Below, in pieces: positions 11,003-22,903 of a stretch of 64,000 bases of DNA. The DNA comes from Closterium sp. Naga37s-1 (taxonomy: Eukaryota; Streptophyta; Zygnematophyceae; Desmidiales; Closteriaceae): assembly GCA_947471745.1 (NCBI GenBank), contig CANJKZ010000463.1:10001-74000 (forward strand), read 5' to 3'. How positions within the stretch are numbered: the first letter of the stretch is position 1; each line of letters opens with the position of its first letter. The notes beneath the pieces are model-generated. The model searched no databases and was not told the origin of the DNA. It was given only the letters and a program-made list of their open reading frames with translations. A program made the translations under genes and the position numbers.

Positions 11003-12560
11003 GTGCGCGCTCTACTGGCGGGCTCGCGCGTCTACCGCCGCACGCATGCACCTGGCGGCGCTTCTTAGCCCCGCCGCTACGCGCCTCACGCTACTACGAC
11101 GGCCAGGCGCGAGGGGAGATTCGAAAAAACCAGGGAGACCTTCCGCTTCGCGCTCCGCGGAAACGAAGAGCGGAGCGCAGCCCGTCTACACGAGGACGGG
11201 TAGCCTCCCAGAAACGACGTGTGGACGGAAGGAATGGACGGCTTAATCGAGCCTATCCTACCGTCGCGCTGCGCAAAAAAATGTGACGATGCGAACGGGG
11301 TGTTGGTCGAGGGGGGATGACACCATGGCCGTGCTGGGTGGCGTCGTGCTTGCAGTGCAGTGGGTGTGGTGTGGGTGGCAGCGCCAACTCCTCTACTGCG
11401 TGAGCCGCACCAACGACGTTCTGAACATGGACGCTACTCTGGTCGCAACTCGGGTCACAGTAAACTCGCACAGCACCGACGCTGTTACGCCACTCGAGAA
11501 CCACTAAAGCTATAATGAGTGTGGTTTGGAGCCATGACTGGATGGAATTGCAGGATGTGAAAATGTGCGTGAAGTTGAACCAGGCAGCCCAGAACAGCTT
11601 GAGCTGGAATTGCCCATGTGGACGCTTGGGGTGCGCCGTACCCTATTTTCCAGGAGGGTGTTCTCGCCACTGTATCTTGAAATGAGTTTGTTTGGATCCA
11701 GTCAAGTGCTCCCCGGAATACAAAATACAGAGCTCAAAGTTTGCTCCCTCTATTTGCTACTCAACACGCATGGGGTTTCGAGCGGGGAGTGGAGGGGAGT
11801 TTCTCTAAGTAACTGGAGTAGGGATGGCAAAAACTGCCATCCAAGAAACATGCAGTTGCCCTTTCGAGTACACTCGTGCTGCCTTCCTATTTACTATTTT
11901 CGTCCCAAACCCCACCAATCAGGGCAGCACCGAAGCAAGACTCTCACTCCACACCACAACATTTTGCTTTTCGTGGCTCCATGGGTTCCGATAGGGCAGC
12001 GAGCCAGCGTTTCATTGGAAGATTCTCCCTGACCGCAGCAGCATTTGCGCGCAACGCAAACCCGCCATTCGCCAAAGGCGCGAGCACCAACATTGGCCCA
12101 CAAAGCTTCCATTCCGTGTGTTGGCAGGCCACTTGTTTCGAAACAACACTCTCCGACAAAAGAACCGATACAGTCTTGATCAGCCACCCTTACTATAATT
12201 GTAGACATGTTTCAAAGAAAAGATTGCTTGCATCTACACTAGCAAAACCATGAGGGCTCCAAGAGACTATTTAACAGTTCAGTAAGGATTAACCTCCATT
12301 TTGATGTCTAAGGTATATAGCAGCTACACTCTTTCAGCATATATCCCCACATGTGCATTACTTATCGGTCATAACATAACATGAAGTACCAAACCAAGTT
12401 CTGCCATAATATTTGCCTTTCACATGAGTCAGGCCTGAACAAAACATGTGAGTACTGTACACAAGTGTGCCCGGCTACTGCTGCGTTAAGGCAGTTAACT
12501 ACAACTTCTGTTCAGATTACCACTTTCAGGTAATGTAGCCTCCCCTTGCCACATCACACA
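11003..12560. other. intergenic region upstream of the kinase gene
   Basis: About 1.56 kb between the kinase start codon and the 3' end of the next minus-strand gene. No gene recognised; open frames are short and unlike any family known to me. The first 250 bp upstream of the kinase ATG are GC-rich, as often seen at 5' ends, and then composition becomes more balanced. No clear TATA box or polyadenylation signal could be assigned. Confidence 0.5.
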
Positions 12561-13587
12561 TTACGCGGCATGGCCATGGGCGGTGCGGCGCTTGCTGAGC
12601 TCCCTGGCCACCGACTCCGCCACAAACTCCCTTGCCCACTCGCCCCCACCTGCTCCCTCCACCAGCACTGGCGCCTGGGGAAGGACAAGGAAGAAATGAG
12701 CAGAGAGCATGGCATGAGCATGGTGCGTGCGAGGTGTGGACAGGTCCAGTGCGATGGGCAGAGGCATATGATGATTGAGGGAGTGCAACGCACCTGCTGG
12801 AGAATGCTCAGGGCAGCATGCGTGCTGGCGAGGGTGGTGCTGCCATGGGCCAGGGGCTGAGTGGTGTGAGCGGCCTCTGTGGGGCACCACGAGGCATGGG
12901 AGAGCGCCCGTGAGGGCAGCGACAGCGAGCGCGGAACCGGTGGGTGGGTCACGAGCCACGAGGAGGAGGGCAGCGCTGGTGGCGATGACGGCGTGGGCAG
13001 GAGAGGCGGAGGTGCAGGTTGGGCTACGGTGGATAGGAAAGGAGGCAGTGCGGTGGAGAGGGGAGAGGGTGGTGAGGACATGGAAGAGGGGGGTTGTGAG
13101 AGCGTGCGGCTGTTGGTGAGGTGCTGGCGCAGCTGGGTGACTCGCTGCTCCTCCTGTACGCACGCACGGCGGAATGGCAGAGGAGAGTTTCAGCCGTCAC
13201 CAGGTCAGCACATACCTCATGCCATGACATGCTCATGCATGACATCACGCGCTGCATGCATGCATTACCCTCACTCTGCACCCTCCACGCCTTCCAACCC
13301 AACCATCCTCATCACACCATCACCATCCTCATCACACCATCACCATCCCACCACCCCGCCTGTTCGCACCTCAGCTGCTCGCTTCTGGGCGAAGGCGAGG
13401 GAGGAAAGCAGGTGCGTGCGGGAGGCAGAGAGGGCGGGCGAGGGCGGGTGGGTGGCGGTGGTGAGGGCGAGCGTGGCGAGTGCTGAGAGGCGCCCCTCCG
13501 TCCACTGCACCGCCGCCTCGTACCGCTGCCAGCTTGCTTCCGCCTCCTCCTGTGCTCCACAGGCATCATGCACCACGCACACGCGCG

Positions 13588-13650
<63 letters not shown>

Positions 13651-14340
13651 ACCGAGGAGACGGGTGAGGGGCATGCGATATGAGAGGGGCGAGGGGCGGG
13701 AGGCATTATGCATGAGGCACACCAAGGTGAGGGCTGCATGGTGCAACGGGGGGCATGTCACCAATATCCACACCCACCCCCACATCCACACCCACACCCA
13801 CACCCACACCCACACCCACACCCACACCCACACCCACACCCACACCCACACCACACCCACCAGCTTCTGCTCGAGGGGTGATAGTGCCGCCTGCAGCGCC
13901 TGCGTCCTGCTCTCAGGGGCTGCTGCCGCGGGCGGGGGGGTGGAGGCGGGTGGCGTGGCGGGGTGTGCTGGTGCAGCGCGAGTGGACTGCTCCGCCTGTC
14001 TCAGCGCCGCCAGCACCCTCCCCGCCACCACCGCCGCCGCCGCTGCTGCTGCTGGATCGGCAGCTGCTGCCGTGGCTGCTCCACCCCTGGTGGGCCCCAC
14101 AGCTGCCGGCAGCGCCATGCCGTACTGCTCTGCCACCCCCTTCAGCCACTCCGGACCGTTGCTCAACCACACTCCCTCTCCTCCCATCTCTCTCAACCGC
14201 GCTCCTCCCACTCCACTGCCCTCCTCCTCCAAGCCCACGGCCCCTCGCCCCCCTGAGCCCTCCCCACCCCCCCCTCCCCCACGCTGCTTCCGCCTAGTCG
14301 CCCTCCGCCCCTCCACCACCCCCGCCACTCGCCGCCGCAG
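12561..14340 (-). CDS. uncharacterised coiled-coil/low-complexity protein, four 3' exons
   Basis: Four minus-strand exons, all in phase 0: 13861-14340, 13370-13549, 12794-13153 and 12561-12674, ending at a TAA. Together they encode 377 residues. The first has Gly/Ala/Pro-rich runs plus WLSNGPEWLKGVAEQYG. The second is helical (EEAEASWQRYEAAVQWTEG) and ends KRAAE. The third starts EEQRVTQLRQHL and becomes Ser/Pro-rich. The last ends EFVAESVARELSKRR then TAHGHAA. Consistent phases and good splice sites argue for a real gene, but I do not recognise the family and found no 5' end. The exon at 17146-17489 ends in phase 0 and could belong to it. Confidence 0.5.
13586..13650. repeat. (CG)n/(CA)n microsatellite
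   Basis: A short CG run followed by about 25 CA dinucleotides, in the intron just upstream (transcript sense) of the second exon of the coiled-coil gene. Confidence 0.9.
13765..13860. repeat. (cccaca)n hexamer microsatellite abutting an exon donor
   Basis: About 15 copies of a six-base unit. On the minus strand the array starts immediately at the donor of the exon ending 13861 (CTG|GTGGGTGTGG), so the repeat seems to have grown out of the splice site. Confidence 0.85.
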
Positions 14341-17145
14341 CTGCAGGGTGGGGGAAGGTGAAGGGAAAAGGGAAGAGGAGGGGGGCGGGGAACAACCAGA
14401 GAGGGACGGTTGGTGACACCAAGTGGGCCGGATGGTTAAAGCTCGCGTCTCAAATTTCACCCTTCCGACCAAGTGTTAAACGCTTGGGATCCGGTAACAG
14501 CTGGGTTTGTCGCAAAGCACACCAAGGCAAGGGGTGGTTTGGGAAGGTTGGTTGGGAGAGGTTTGAAACAGGGCCTCGTTCCAGGCAAAACCAAACCAAA
14601 GGGAAACAACGTGTTGCAAAGTTGGTTGGGACAGGAATACGACAACGCAGGTTGGGAAACACACCTGCACGAACCAATCTACAGGTGTACAGAAAAACGT
14701 GCGACAACAGAGGCATCGTCGCACACTTCCCCGTGCAAACCAAGCATTTACAGCTCTCAGAATTATGAGACTCAGAACTCTCAACTTTGACAAAACGGTT
14801 CGTGTAGGCACCAGTTCAAGTGTTTTACCAGCCATATGCCACGTCTTTTAGTATAGCTAGCCTTGAAAACTCAGTCGCGATCATGATGTAGGGGAAACCG
14901 TGCGCCTATAGACCTTGGCGCATTCCGTGACCCGCATTCTCTAAGCCCGAACACGGGAAAATCATCAAATTTAGCGTGTCCAATCCCCACCTTCGTCCTC
15001 TCCTCGCCAAAAACTGCCGGCGTGGGGTTCATCGCCATTCATCAACCGCCCTTATTAGGTGAAAGGGGAAGGTCGCAGTAGCATGAAGGGTGGAAAGGAC
15101 GATAGGGACGAGCCAAACGCGGCAAACGCGGCAATGGGGCGATATCACCGAAGTCGCGGGACTAAGGCCCGCCGAGACGCGGGAAAGGTGTGTACCCTGC
15201 CGGTGAGCGCGCGCACACCTCCCTTCAAGGGGCGCGCACCCAGCTGTAAGCAGCGCGCACACCGCAAGCAGCTGAGTGCGCCCCGCTGTAGGCATCACGC
15301 GCCACCTGAGCCTCAGCGCTCGCCCCGCTATAGGCATGAGGCGCCTCTTTAGCATCAGCGCGAATGCGCCTGTAATCTCACGCGCCATTCGTCACGTAAT
15401 CGCGCATGGTGCGGGTATGTCAAGCACTACATGAGAGGGGGGAGGAGGAGAGGACAGAGGGGGGGAGAAGGTGCGCTGAGAGGGGGGAGGAGGAGAGGAC
15501 AGAGGGGGGGAGAAGGTGCGCTGAGAGGGGGGGAGACCCGGTGCTACCCCTCCTATCCCCCCCTGCTTCTCCTCCTTTCCCCCCGGTGCTACCCCTCCTT
15601 CCCTGCTTCCCCCCATCCCCTTCCCTGCTTCCCCCCATCCCCTCCCCTTCTTCCCCCCATCCCCTTCCCAGCTTCCCCCCATCCCCTTCCCTGCTTCCCC
15701 CCATCCCCTTTCCTGCTTCCCCCCATCCCCTGGCACCCGCACTCTCACTCTCCTTTCCTCCCGCACTCTCTCTCTCCGTCCTCTCCCACTCGCACTCTCC
15801 TTCCCCCCACCCTCTGCCCAGTTGTCACCTGCCCTCCCAATGCCTGCCTTTCCCTCCCTGCCCTGCGCTTTCCTTCCCCATCCCTTCTCAACCCTTCCCT
15901 TCCTTTTCATGCCCTCCCCTTCCCCCTCACTCCTCACCTTCCACCCTCTAGTTCCCATGCACGTGCACCCATCACTGTCTCCCCATACATTATTTCATCA
16001 TGTGCGCTTGCTTGTGTTCCCTTGCAGTTGTTCCCTTGGCACCTCACACCACCTCCCCCATGTTCATTCACACAATTCTTTCTGCCTACTCCACTCCCCT
16101 AATTTTCAGTGGTGAAGCAGAAGAGCAAGCTGAGGCGCAGCTAAAGCTAGTCCATGCTTTACACCGTACCACCACCTGTTTCTTGTGTGTTGTATGCAAT
16201 CATGTTCTGCGGGGGGGAAGGAGGAGAGGACAGAGGGGGGAAGGAAGGGTGATATACCAGTTTGCGATAAATTCCCCTAATTTCCCCCCAATCCCCCCTC
16301 CGCTCCCTCTCATTCCCCCCTCTGCTCCCTGTCATTCCCCCCCCCCCTGCTCCCTCTCATTCCCCCCTCTGCTCCCTCTCATTCCCCCCTCTGCTCCCTC
16401 TCATTCCCCCCTCTGCTCCCTATCATCCCCCCCCCCCCCCCTGTTCCCTCTCATTCCCCCCTCCGCTCCCTCTCATTCCCCCCTCTGCTCCCTCTCATTC
16501 CCCCCTCTGCTCCCTATCATCCCCCCCCCCCTGTTCCCTCTCATTCCCCCCTCTGCTCCCTGTCATTCCCCCCCCCCTGTTCCCTCTCATTCCCCCCTCT
16601 GCTCCCTCTCATTCCCCCCTCTGCTCCCTCTTATTCCCCCCTCTGCTCCCTGTTATCCCCCCCTCCGCTCCCCATAAATTACAGCTCTGCTTTCCCATCA
16701 ATTCCCCTACTGCACCAGGTCAATACAGAACCCCCTCTGCTATAAAATAATTTCCCCTTGTGCTCCCCATCAATTTACTCACTCCTTCCCCTCATTTCCC
16801 CCTTTCCCTCCCCTCCTTTTCAGCCTCCCTCTTCTCCAGCTGCTTCAGCCTTGACACTCAGGATTTTGTCAGAACTGGTCCGCCACGCATGAATTTTGTT
16901 AAGCTTTAGCTATTAAATAGTACCGGTTTGACAAGTACCCATGACATGTATCAATGTTGGATGCTTCTTTATAAAAATCACTTCAGTGTTTAGGATACTG
17001 AACTGAGCCATTCAGTTGATCACTACAAAGAAGTGCAACAAAGGTTTCCAGACAAGTCACCTTGCCTTCCAGACACAGCAGGTGCAGCAGAGGCAGCGAG
17101 GGAGGAGGGCAGGCCATAGCTGCCCTGGCGCCACCCACCCCCCAC
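14341..17145. other. gene-poor stretch with pyrimidine-rich repeats
   Basis: No gene recognised. From 14423 there is a block that shares a tract with 19905-19970 in inverted orientation (see findings). At 15431-15540 a purine-rich segment of about 45 bp is repeated two and a half times, and a shorter relative recurs at about 16208. Pyrimidine-rich tandem blocks follow at 15540-15735 (about 20-25 bp around cccttccctgcttcccc) and 16285-16670. Confidence 0.5.
16285..16670. repeat. 20-bp pyrimidine minisatellite
   Basis: About 19 copies of ctgctccctctcattccccc with variable C-run length (up to about 13 C) that breaks the phase. All-pyrimidine on the plus strand. Confidence 0.85.
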
Positions 17146-17489
17146 CTGCACCACACGCATCGCCTCATACCCCGCCACTGCCCACTCCCCCTGCACGCCC
17201 TGACTCGAACCAACTGCGCCCCCCACTGCCTTCTCGCCTCCACTGCCAGCATCTGCATCAGCAGGCTTTGTGTGTGGCGGCAGTGGCAGGAGGGCTGTTG
17301 CTTGTGTGCGACCAGGTGCGATGGCGGAGAGGGACGTCCACAAGCAGATGGACGAGAGGGCGTATGGCGGCGTGAAGGCGGGTGGGGGTGGTGAGGTGAG
17401 GGTGAAGGAGGGGGGAGTGGCTGGTAGCAGCGGCTGCAGATTCCACTGCACAAATGGGTTCAGAGCGGTGCAGTTGGTGTACGGCTCTC
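17146..17489 (-). CDS. candidate single exon, unknown protein
   Basis: A minus-strand open segment flanked by a good acceptor (ctccctcag) and donor (gtgcag|gtgggg). It reads EPYTNCTALNPFVQWNLQPL, then a Pro/Ser-rich stretch and a Gly-rich stretch ending GEWAVAGYEAMRVVQ. The exon ends in phase 0, as required by the first mapped exon of the gene at 12561-14340, so it may be an upstream exon of that gene. No family recognised. Confidence 0.3.
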
Positions 17490-18309
17490 CTGAGGGAGAA
17501 GGATGGGGACAGGAGGGCAGGAAGAGGGATGGGGTAGAGTGGAGATGAGAGGGGAAAGGGGAGACAAGATGAGCACTCAGAAATAGAGCACAGAATCAAG
17601 GCAGAGGGTAATCAAGTGGAGGCGAGGAGGCGGGCAGCGAGCAGCAGCGAGTGGCCCACAAGCGCTACTGAAGCATCCACCCTGCTTCATCCCCACCTCT
17701 CACCTTCCCCACTGCCCTGGGAGCGGCTCTATAACCCCCCCCTCCCGCCCCTTCCCACTGCTCAGCACCCTGTCCTCCTTGTGTTCTGCCACTAAGCAGT
17801 GGCAGCAGGCAATCATACATCATGGTGATAATCAAGCACAAGGAATTCACCCACTCAGCTCGCACCCACACCACCATCCTTCCAAAACCCATGCCCCCTC
17901 TCCCCTCCTTGGCCTGCCCGCCGCGCATGCTCCTCCCACACTATCTGAACCGCCTTGGGGTTGGCCCCCGCTGCTTCTACCTCTGCTGGCTCTATTCCCT
18001 GGTGTGCAAGTCATCTCACTGCCTCCCACTGCTGCTTGGTCACTGCATTGTGTAATGGAGTCCCTGGGGGAGGGCAGAGGGCGGAGGGCAGAGAGCGGGG
18101 GGCGGATGGTGGATGAGAGAAGGCGGAGGGATACAAAGAGGAGGAAAGCGGCTCTGGAAGCAGATGCAGAGCCAGAGCAATTCAAGCGGGGTGCAGAGGG
18201 CACCGCAGGGTAGAGCGCATGAAGGCAAGAGGGCTAAGAAGCTGGGTGGAGAAAGAAACAAGCGAAGCACTTTCTACCGTTCTTGCATTGAACCAATCAT
18301 GGCACTCAC

Positions 18310-18360
18310 AGCCGCAAGGCACTCACAGCCGCCAGGCACGCACAGCCGCCAGCAGGCACA
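18310..18360 (-). repeat. 17-bp triplication of the ankyrin exon end with its donor
   Basis: Minus-strand units of ctggcggct plus gtgcgtgc or gtgagtgc. Exon-like ends fall at 18344, 18327 and 18310, exactly 17 bp apart, each followed by GTGCGT or GTGAGT. The frame changes with each donor. Confidence 0.85.
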
Positions 18361-18960
18361 TGCAGTCCACGTGGCCGCCATACGCCGCCACGTGCAGTGG
18401 CGTGGTGGCGTTGCGCGTGCTGCACACCCCCGCTGGCATGCCCATGCGCAACAGCGCCTGCAGCTGCAGGCACATGCATGGGAGAACGGCGGGGAGGGAG
18501 AGAAGCGGGCAGCAGGGTGAGTGCGGTCCATGCCTGCGACATTATTGAAGGTGCATGTGAGTGCAGGCACGTGGACGGGGAGGGATGAGTGCACACGCGT
18601 GATGGACGGTGGGTTCAGAGAGTGTTGAGCGGGCTGCATGGCTGTGCTGCATGGGTGAGAGCTGGTGCATGGCTGTGCTGCATGGGTGCAGGCGGGGAGG
18701 CAGGTGAGACTGACCACGGGGGAGTCACCATTCCGAGCAGCCACATGCATGGCGGTCCAGCCCCACTTGTCCACCACGCCACTCAGCCCCTCTGCTGACT
18801 CCACCCCGCATGCCCGCACCACATGCCACAGCCCCTGCCCCTCCTCCTCCCCACCACCCTCACCACTAGTACATCCCCTCCCCCATGCACTCACCTCCCT
18901 GTCAAAAGGGACGACGTCTCTCTTCCCCCTCCTCGGGCAGCACCTGCTCTCCCCCTCCAT
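18344..18960 (-). CDS. ankyrin-repeat protein, two exons recognised
   Basis: Exons 18715-18960 (possible ATG at 18960) and 18344-18463, both in phase 0. The junction rebuilds ankyrin repeats: DKWGWTAMHVAARNGD followed by SPVLQALLRMG, then ATTPLHVAAYGGHVDC and LLAA. Ankyrin repeats bind proteins; no specific role can be given. The second exon ends at LLAA with a donor repeated three times 17 bp apart (18343, 18326, 18309). Reading through the donor meets a stop after six codons at 18323. The protein is therefore either very short (about 128 residues) or continues into exons I could not find. Confidence 0.6.
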
Positions 18961-20040
18961 TCCCCCTCCCCATCAACCCGCGCCTTATTCCGCCCACCCC
19001 TAATCTCCTTCCGCCCATCCCTGATCTCATTCCGCCCTTCCATAATCTCATTCCATCATAACTACTCGCATTTCGCCCATCCGCAATCTCATTCCGCTCT
19101 TCATACTCTCATCCCTCCCTTCTTAATCTCGTTCCGCCCTTGTTCCTCTCATTCCGCCCTTCTTCCTCTCATACCGCCCTTTTTCCTCTCATTCCGCCTT
19201 TCTTCCTCTCATTCCGCCTTTCTTCCTCTTATTCCGCACTTCTTCCTCTTATTCCGCCCTTCTTCCTCATTCCGCCCTTCGTCCTCTCTTTCCGTCCTTT
19301 TTCCTCTCCATCCGCCGTTCTTCCTCGCATTCCGCCCCTCGTTCTCTCATCGCGCCCTTCATCCTCTCATTCCGCCCTTCTGCCTCTCAATCCGCCCTTC
19401 TTCATCTCACACCGCCCTTCCTACCTGTTTTCGACGTTCCAAATCGCATTACGCAAACCCTAAACTCATTCCGCACATCCCTACTCTCATTCCGCCCGTA
19501 GTAGTCGCAATCTGCCCTTCCTAATCTCAATCCGCGTTTTCCACTCTAAATCCGCCCATCCCGTCTCTCATTCCCGATCAAGGAAGATGCTCTCATACTA
19601 ATCGTAAACGGGGGAAATAATGCTTAGCTGGCTTTCTATTTCGGTGTTACTACGGCTCAGCGACGGGAGTATGGTTGCTTGGCGTGGGCACTCATTTTCT
19701 GACTTCACACTTCTATCAACCTCAAAACGTGATTGCGTCGCCAGGGTGGGTCGCATAGTTCTCAATCAGACGCAAACCTGTCCCCCAAGGCTCGTCTTAC
19801 ACCCAAACCTGCCCACCCAGGTTTGTTTTGGCCTTGATTGTTGGGGAGTTCGCTGTGTTCTTTTCACCCGCTCGTGAAAACTTTCGTCATTCGTTACCCA
19901 ATCACGGACGGGCAAACCCAACCAGGTGTTAAACCTTTGGAAATTTGAGACCCGAGCTTTAAGCTAGGGCGGATGGCAAATGAAGGAGGAAAGCGCGAAA
20001 AGCAGAGCGAAGCGACAGCAATTTCTGATGCTGTCCTCAC
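18961..20040. other. gene-free stretch with a degenerate 20-bp repeat
   Basis: From about 19005 to 19590 the sequence is a degenerate tandem array around ttcctctcattccgcccttc, more diverged toward both ends. The rest (about 19600-20040) is non-repetitive apart from the tract shared with 14423-14520. No gene recognised. Confidence 0.6.
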
Positions 20041-21142
20041 CTCGGCCTGCTGCGCAGCCGTTGATTGCCCCTCGCTCCCCTCGCGCCCCGCTTCCACCAT
20101 TTCTTCCGCCCGCCCCCGCCTGCCCTGGCGCACCCACGCCATCATCCGCTGCATGCGCCCCTCCAGCGCCGCCACATGCTGCTGAGCTGTCTGCTTACGT
20201 GGACTACGACTGCCGCCACCTGGACCAACAGCTGGCACGGCTGTAGCAGCAACCACCGCTACAGGCGGCAGCTGCCACGATACTTCTGCGCTCTGGCGTT
20301 CTGCCTCGGGTGCCGTCACTGCTGTCGCTGCTGCCTCCGCCTGCACTGCTTCCGCCCAAGCTGTTTTCGCCTGAACGGCTTCCGACCGCACTGCTTCCGC
20401 CTGCACGGCCTGCGCGGGCATGCTAGTTCCCGCCGCTGCTGCCGCCGCGGCTGATAGGAAGAGCACGCCTAGCCGGGACGCCTGGAGGGCGGGAGGGCGG
20501 AAAAGCGAGGGAGGGGGAGGGGACGCGGTGGGTCACGGGGCATGGGGGGGCGGTTGTATCGAGTAGGTCAGGAGATGGGCAGCGGAAGAGCACAGGGTTC
20601 GCGGCACAGACGGCACGCGCACGCACCAGCCGGTTGGGCGTCGAGGGCGCGCCGGAAGCAGCGCAAACCCCGCCCGGATATCCTTCTTCCGCCCGGCGGG
20701 TTCCGCGTGCCGCCTCGACCGTGACGGCGAGGCTCTCCACCATCGTCATGCCCATTGCGCCCTCCTCCAGAGACGGCGCGCGGAGCGGCGGAACGGCAGA
20801 GAGCAACGAGAAGGGGTCGACCGCCGCGGTGCCACTGGAGGGGGGAAAGCGCGGAGATTAAAAAGAGATGTGGCGTAATTGCGGAGGCAGAATCAGCGTG
20901 CAGCAGGGGGGCGACAAAAGGAGTTGTTGCGCGAAGAAACAAGTGGGTATGTGGCAGGGATAGATTAACCGTGGAGATTTGACGGCCGCAGCGCGACGGC
21001 GACGGAAGCAACTTACCGTGCGGCATCCAGGCTCAGTGCGGCGCGGACTCGCAGCGCCTTTACGCCGTGCGGCGATGCCGCCGGTCGATGCCACGGGCGC
21101 TTGAAGGCCGGGCCTGCGAAGTGAATGGCTGGAACGATGCGG
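20041..21142 (-). CDS. uncharacterised Ala-rich protein, N-terminal exons
   Basis: Minus-strand exons: one ending at 21017 (start not found), 20627-20834 and 20041-20481. Phases join. The chain reads KALRVRAALSLDAAR, GTAAVDPFSLLSAVPPL, then VESLAVTVEAARGTRR, then ASRLGVLFLSAAAAAAAG, a series of QAEA-like repeats, and a probable coiled coil (QQHVAALEGRMQRMM). The Arg/Ala/Ser-rich N-terminus with a short hydrophobic stretch could be an organelle transit region, which is inference only. No in-frame ATG was found in the first exon, so an upstream exon is likely. Family not recognised. Confidence 0.4.
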
Positions 21143-21932
21143 GAACACAGTGGAAGGCGAGATTTAAATTAAATGCTTCACGCTGCGCGGTGTAATGGCG
21201 CCAATTACGGGAAATCCAGCCAAATTTGCGGGAGTGGCAAGGCGCCAATTTCAACGGGGCATTCCAGCGCGGATAGCGTATTGACGCCAGTCAATTGAAC
21301 GCAGCGGAGTCGGGGCAACACCTAGCGCGGTAAGGAAGCCATTGCATGCGATGCTCGGGAGGGAGGCCGAGCGGCATGCGGTAGCGTACACACGCGCGCG
21401 AGCGCGAGCCGACCCTCACCTGACGGCCTTTGCGCCTCGCGGCTCCTCAGCCCCGCACCCGCCGCCCGCCATTGAAGTTGAAATTGCCCCCACGAGCGCT
21501 TGCTCCGCCTCCCCGCGCGCGCCTCAGCGGGCGGTAACCATTGCCGTGGCGCTACTGCTTGGCTCGCCATAGTCACGTTCATTTTAGCTACTAGGTCGTT
21601 CAGCTAACAAGCTTTCGGTGTTGCGCTGCACAGCTATTCAAGTGTGGGGGAAAGTGCGACAAAGCACAAAAGAAGATAAGTAGAAGCTTCAGAATTCAGG
21701 CAAGGCAGAATCCAGCTCTTCAGCGCAGCAAAAGTGAGGAAGAATGAAGGATTGGGACGGGTTTCCGTTCCAGGGTCGGAGAAGTCACGTGTGTGTGGTT
21801 GCAGCACGGCAGCCATGGCAGCACCAGCACTGTAAAACCGTGATGCATGCATCTTGACATTCCAGACTGCACCATTTCCTCGACATTTATTGGCAGGGCT
21901 CATTCCCCCTGATACGCGGCTCGGCTGAGCAA

Positions 21933-22383
21933 CGCGAATTTCGAGAGTTTTGCTCAATTCCGCGGAATCGCGGTTCGTTTTATTTTCTCCACGTGGCATG
22001 CCTTCGATCGTGGGAACCGCGATCTGATTTATTGTTCCCACAATTTTTAAAAGAAAATATAATTAGGCTTAGTGAGTCACATGTACTACCCTGCCCGCGG
22101 ACAAAAATAAAACCCCTAAAGGAAAAACATGCGTTAGGGATGCATCAACCCTAAACACATAGACGCAAGGTGTTTGGGGTTGATGCCTCTCTAACGCATG
22201 CCATGCCCGAATGGGTTTTATTTTTGACCGCGGGCAGCGCGGTACATAACTTAACTAAGTTTCTCTTGAACTTTGTGGGAACAATAAAACAGATCGCGGT
22301 TCGCGCGATCGAAGGCTTGCCACGTGGCGAAAATAAAACGAACCGCGCTTCCGCGGAATTGAGCAAAATTCTCGCGAATTTCA
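21933..22383. repeat. long near-perfect inverted repeat (foldback element or hairpin precursor)
   Basis: Two arms of about 220 bp face each other around a loop near 22160-22170. Paired blocks include gagttttgctcaattccgcg with its complement near 22355, the segment around ccacgtggcatgccttcgat with its complement near 22312, tgttcccaca with its complement near 22280, and gcccgcgg with ccgcgggc. The mismatches are scattered. No coding sequence lies inside. No clear flanking target duplication was found, so either a non-autonomous transposon or an RNA hairpin locus is possible. Confidence 0.8.
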
Positions 22384-22658
22384 GATGACGCCCTGTCCGC
22401 CTCACCGTCACTCCCAATGCCAGCACTGCGCCACATCCGCTCGCTGTCACGCGTCGGCTGTCCTGCCCTCCCAGCCACACAACTTCCAGCAACCTCCAAC
22501 CAACCTCTGGCGACGCTTCACGGTCTTTGACGAAAACTTTGAACCAATCAACGGAGATTGGCGAGGTTCGTAAAGTGCCCAAAGAGAACTCAGCAATATA
22601 GGCACGATACGTTTAGAGTTTCTGAACGCCAGAGTGGTGATTCACTCCTACACAGTCA

Positions 22659-22782
22659 GAACAGTGAGTATGAGCCACAATCCAGAATTAGATGGTCTAA
22701 TCTAAATCATAACCAGCAAAGAACAGTGAGTATGAGCCACAATCCAGAATTAGATGGTCTAATCTAAATCAAAACCAGCAAA
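22659..22782. repeat. 62-bp tandem duplication
   Basis: Two head-to-tail copies beginning gaacagtgagtatgagccac, differing at about one base. It lies between the inverted repeat and the 3' end of the glycosyltransferase gene. Confidence 0.9.
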
Positions 22783-22903
22783 AAGTACGGTACCTATTTT
22801 ACCCAGAATGTGATTGCAGTGATTAGAGACATGCCCGTCATGAGAGTTCTGTCTGTGCATTGAACTGAATCCTAGATGGGAGAATTATTATTTAAAAAAT
22901 ATC

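Larger units (their letters stand above)
21143..22903. other. intergenic region holding a long inverted repeat and a tandem duplication
   Basis: No protein-coding gene recognised. It contains the roughly 450-bp inverted repeat at 21933-22383 and a 62-bp tandem duplication at 22659-22782. The last 120 bp before the glycosyltransferase stop codon are AT-rich, fitting a 3' untranslated region. Confidence 0.6.

Noticed and set aside
10362..11246. 294-codon plus frame over the kinase N-terminal exons
   Set aside because: Antisense shadow of kinase exons 1 and 2, whose minus-strand reading matches the STY family.
17779..18213. 144-codon plus frame ending in an Arg/Glu-rich tail
   Set aside because: No acceptable start region, no family resemblance, and a minus-strand frame of similar length overlaps it.
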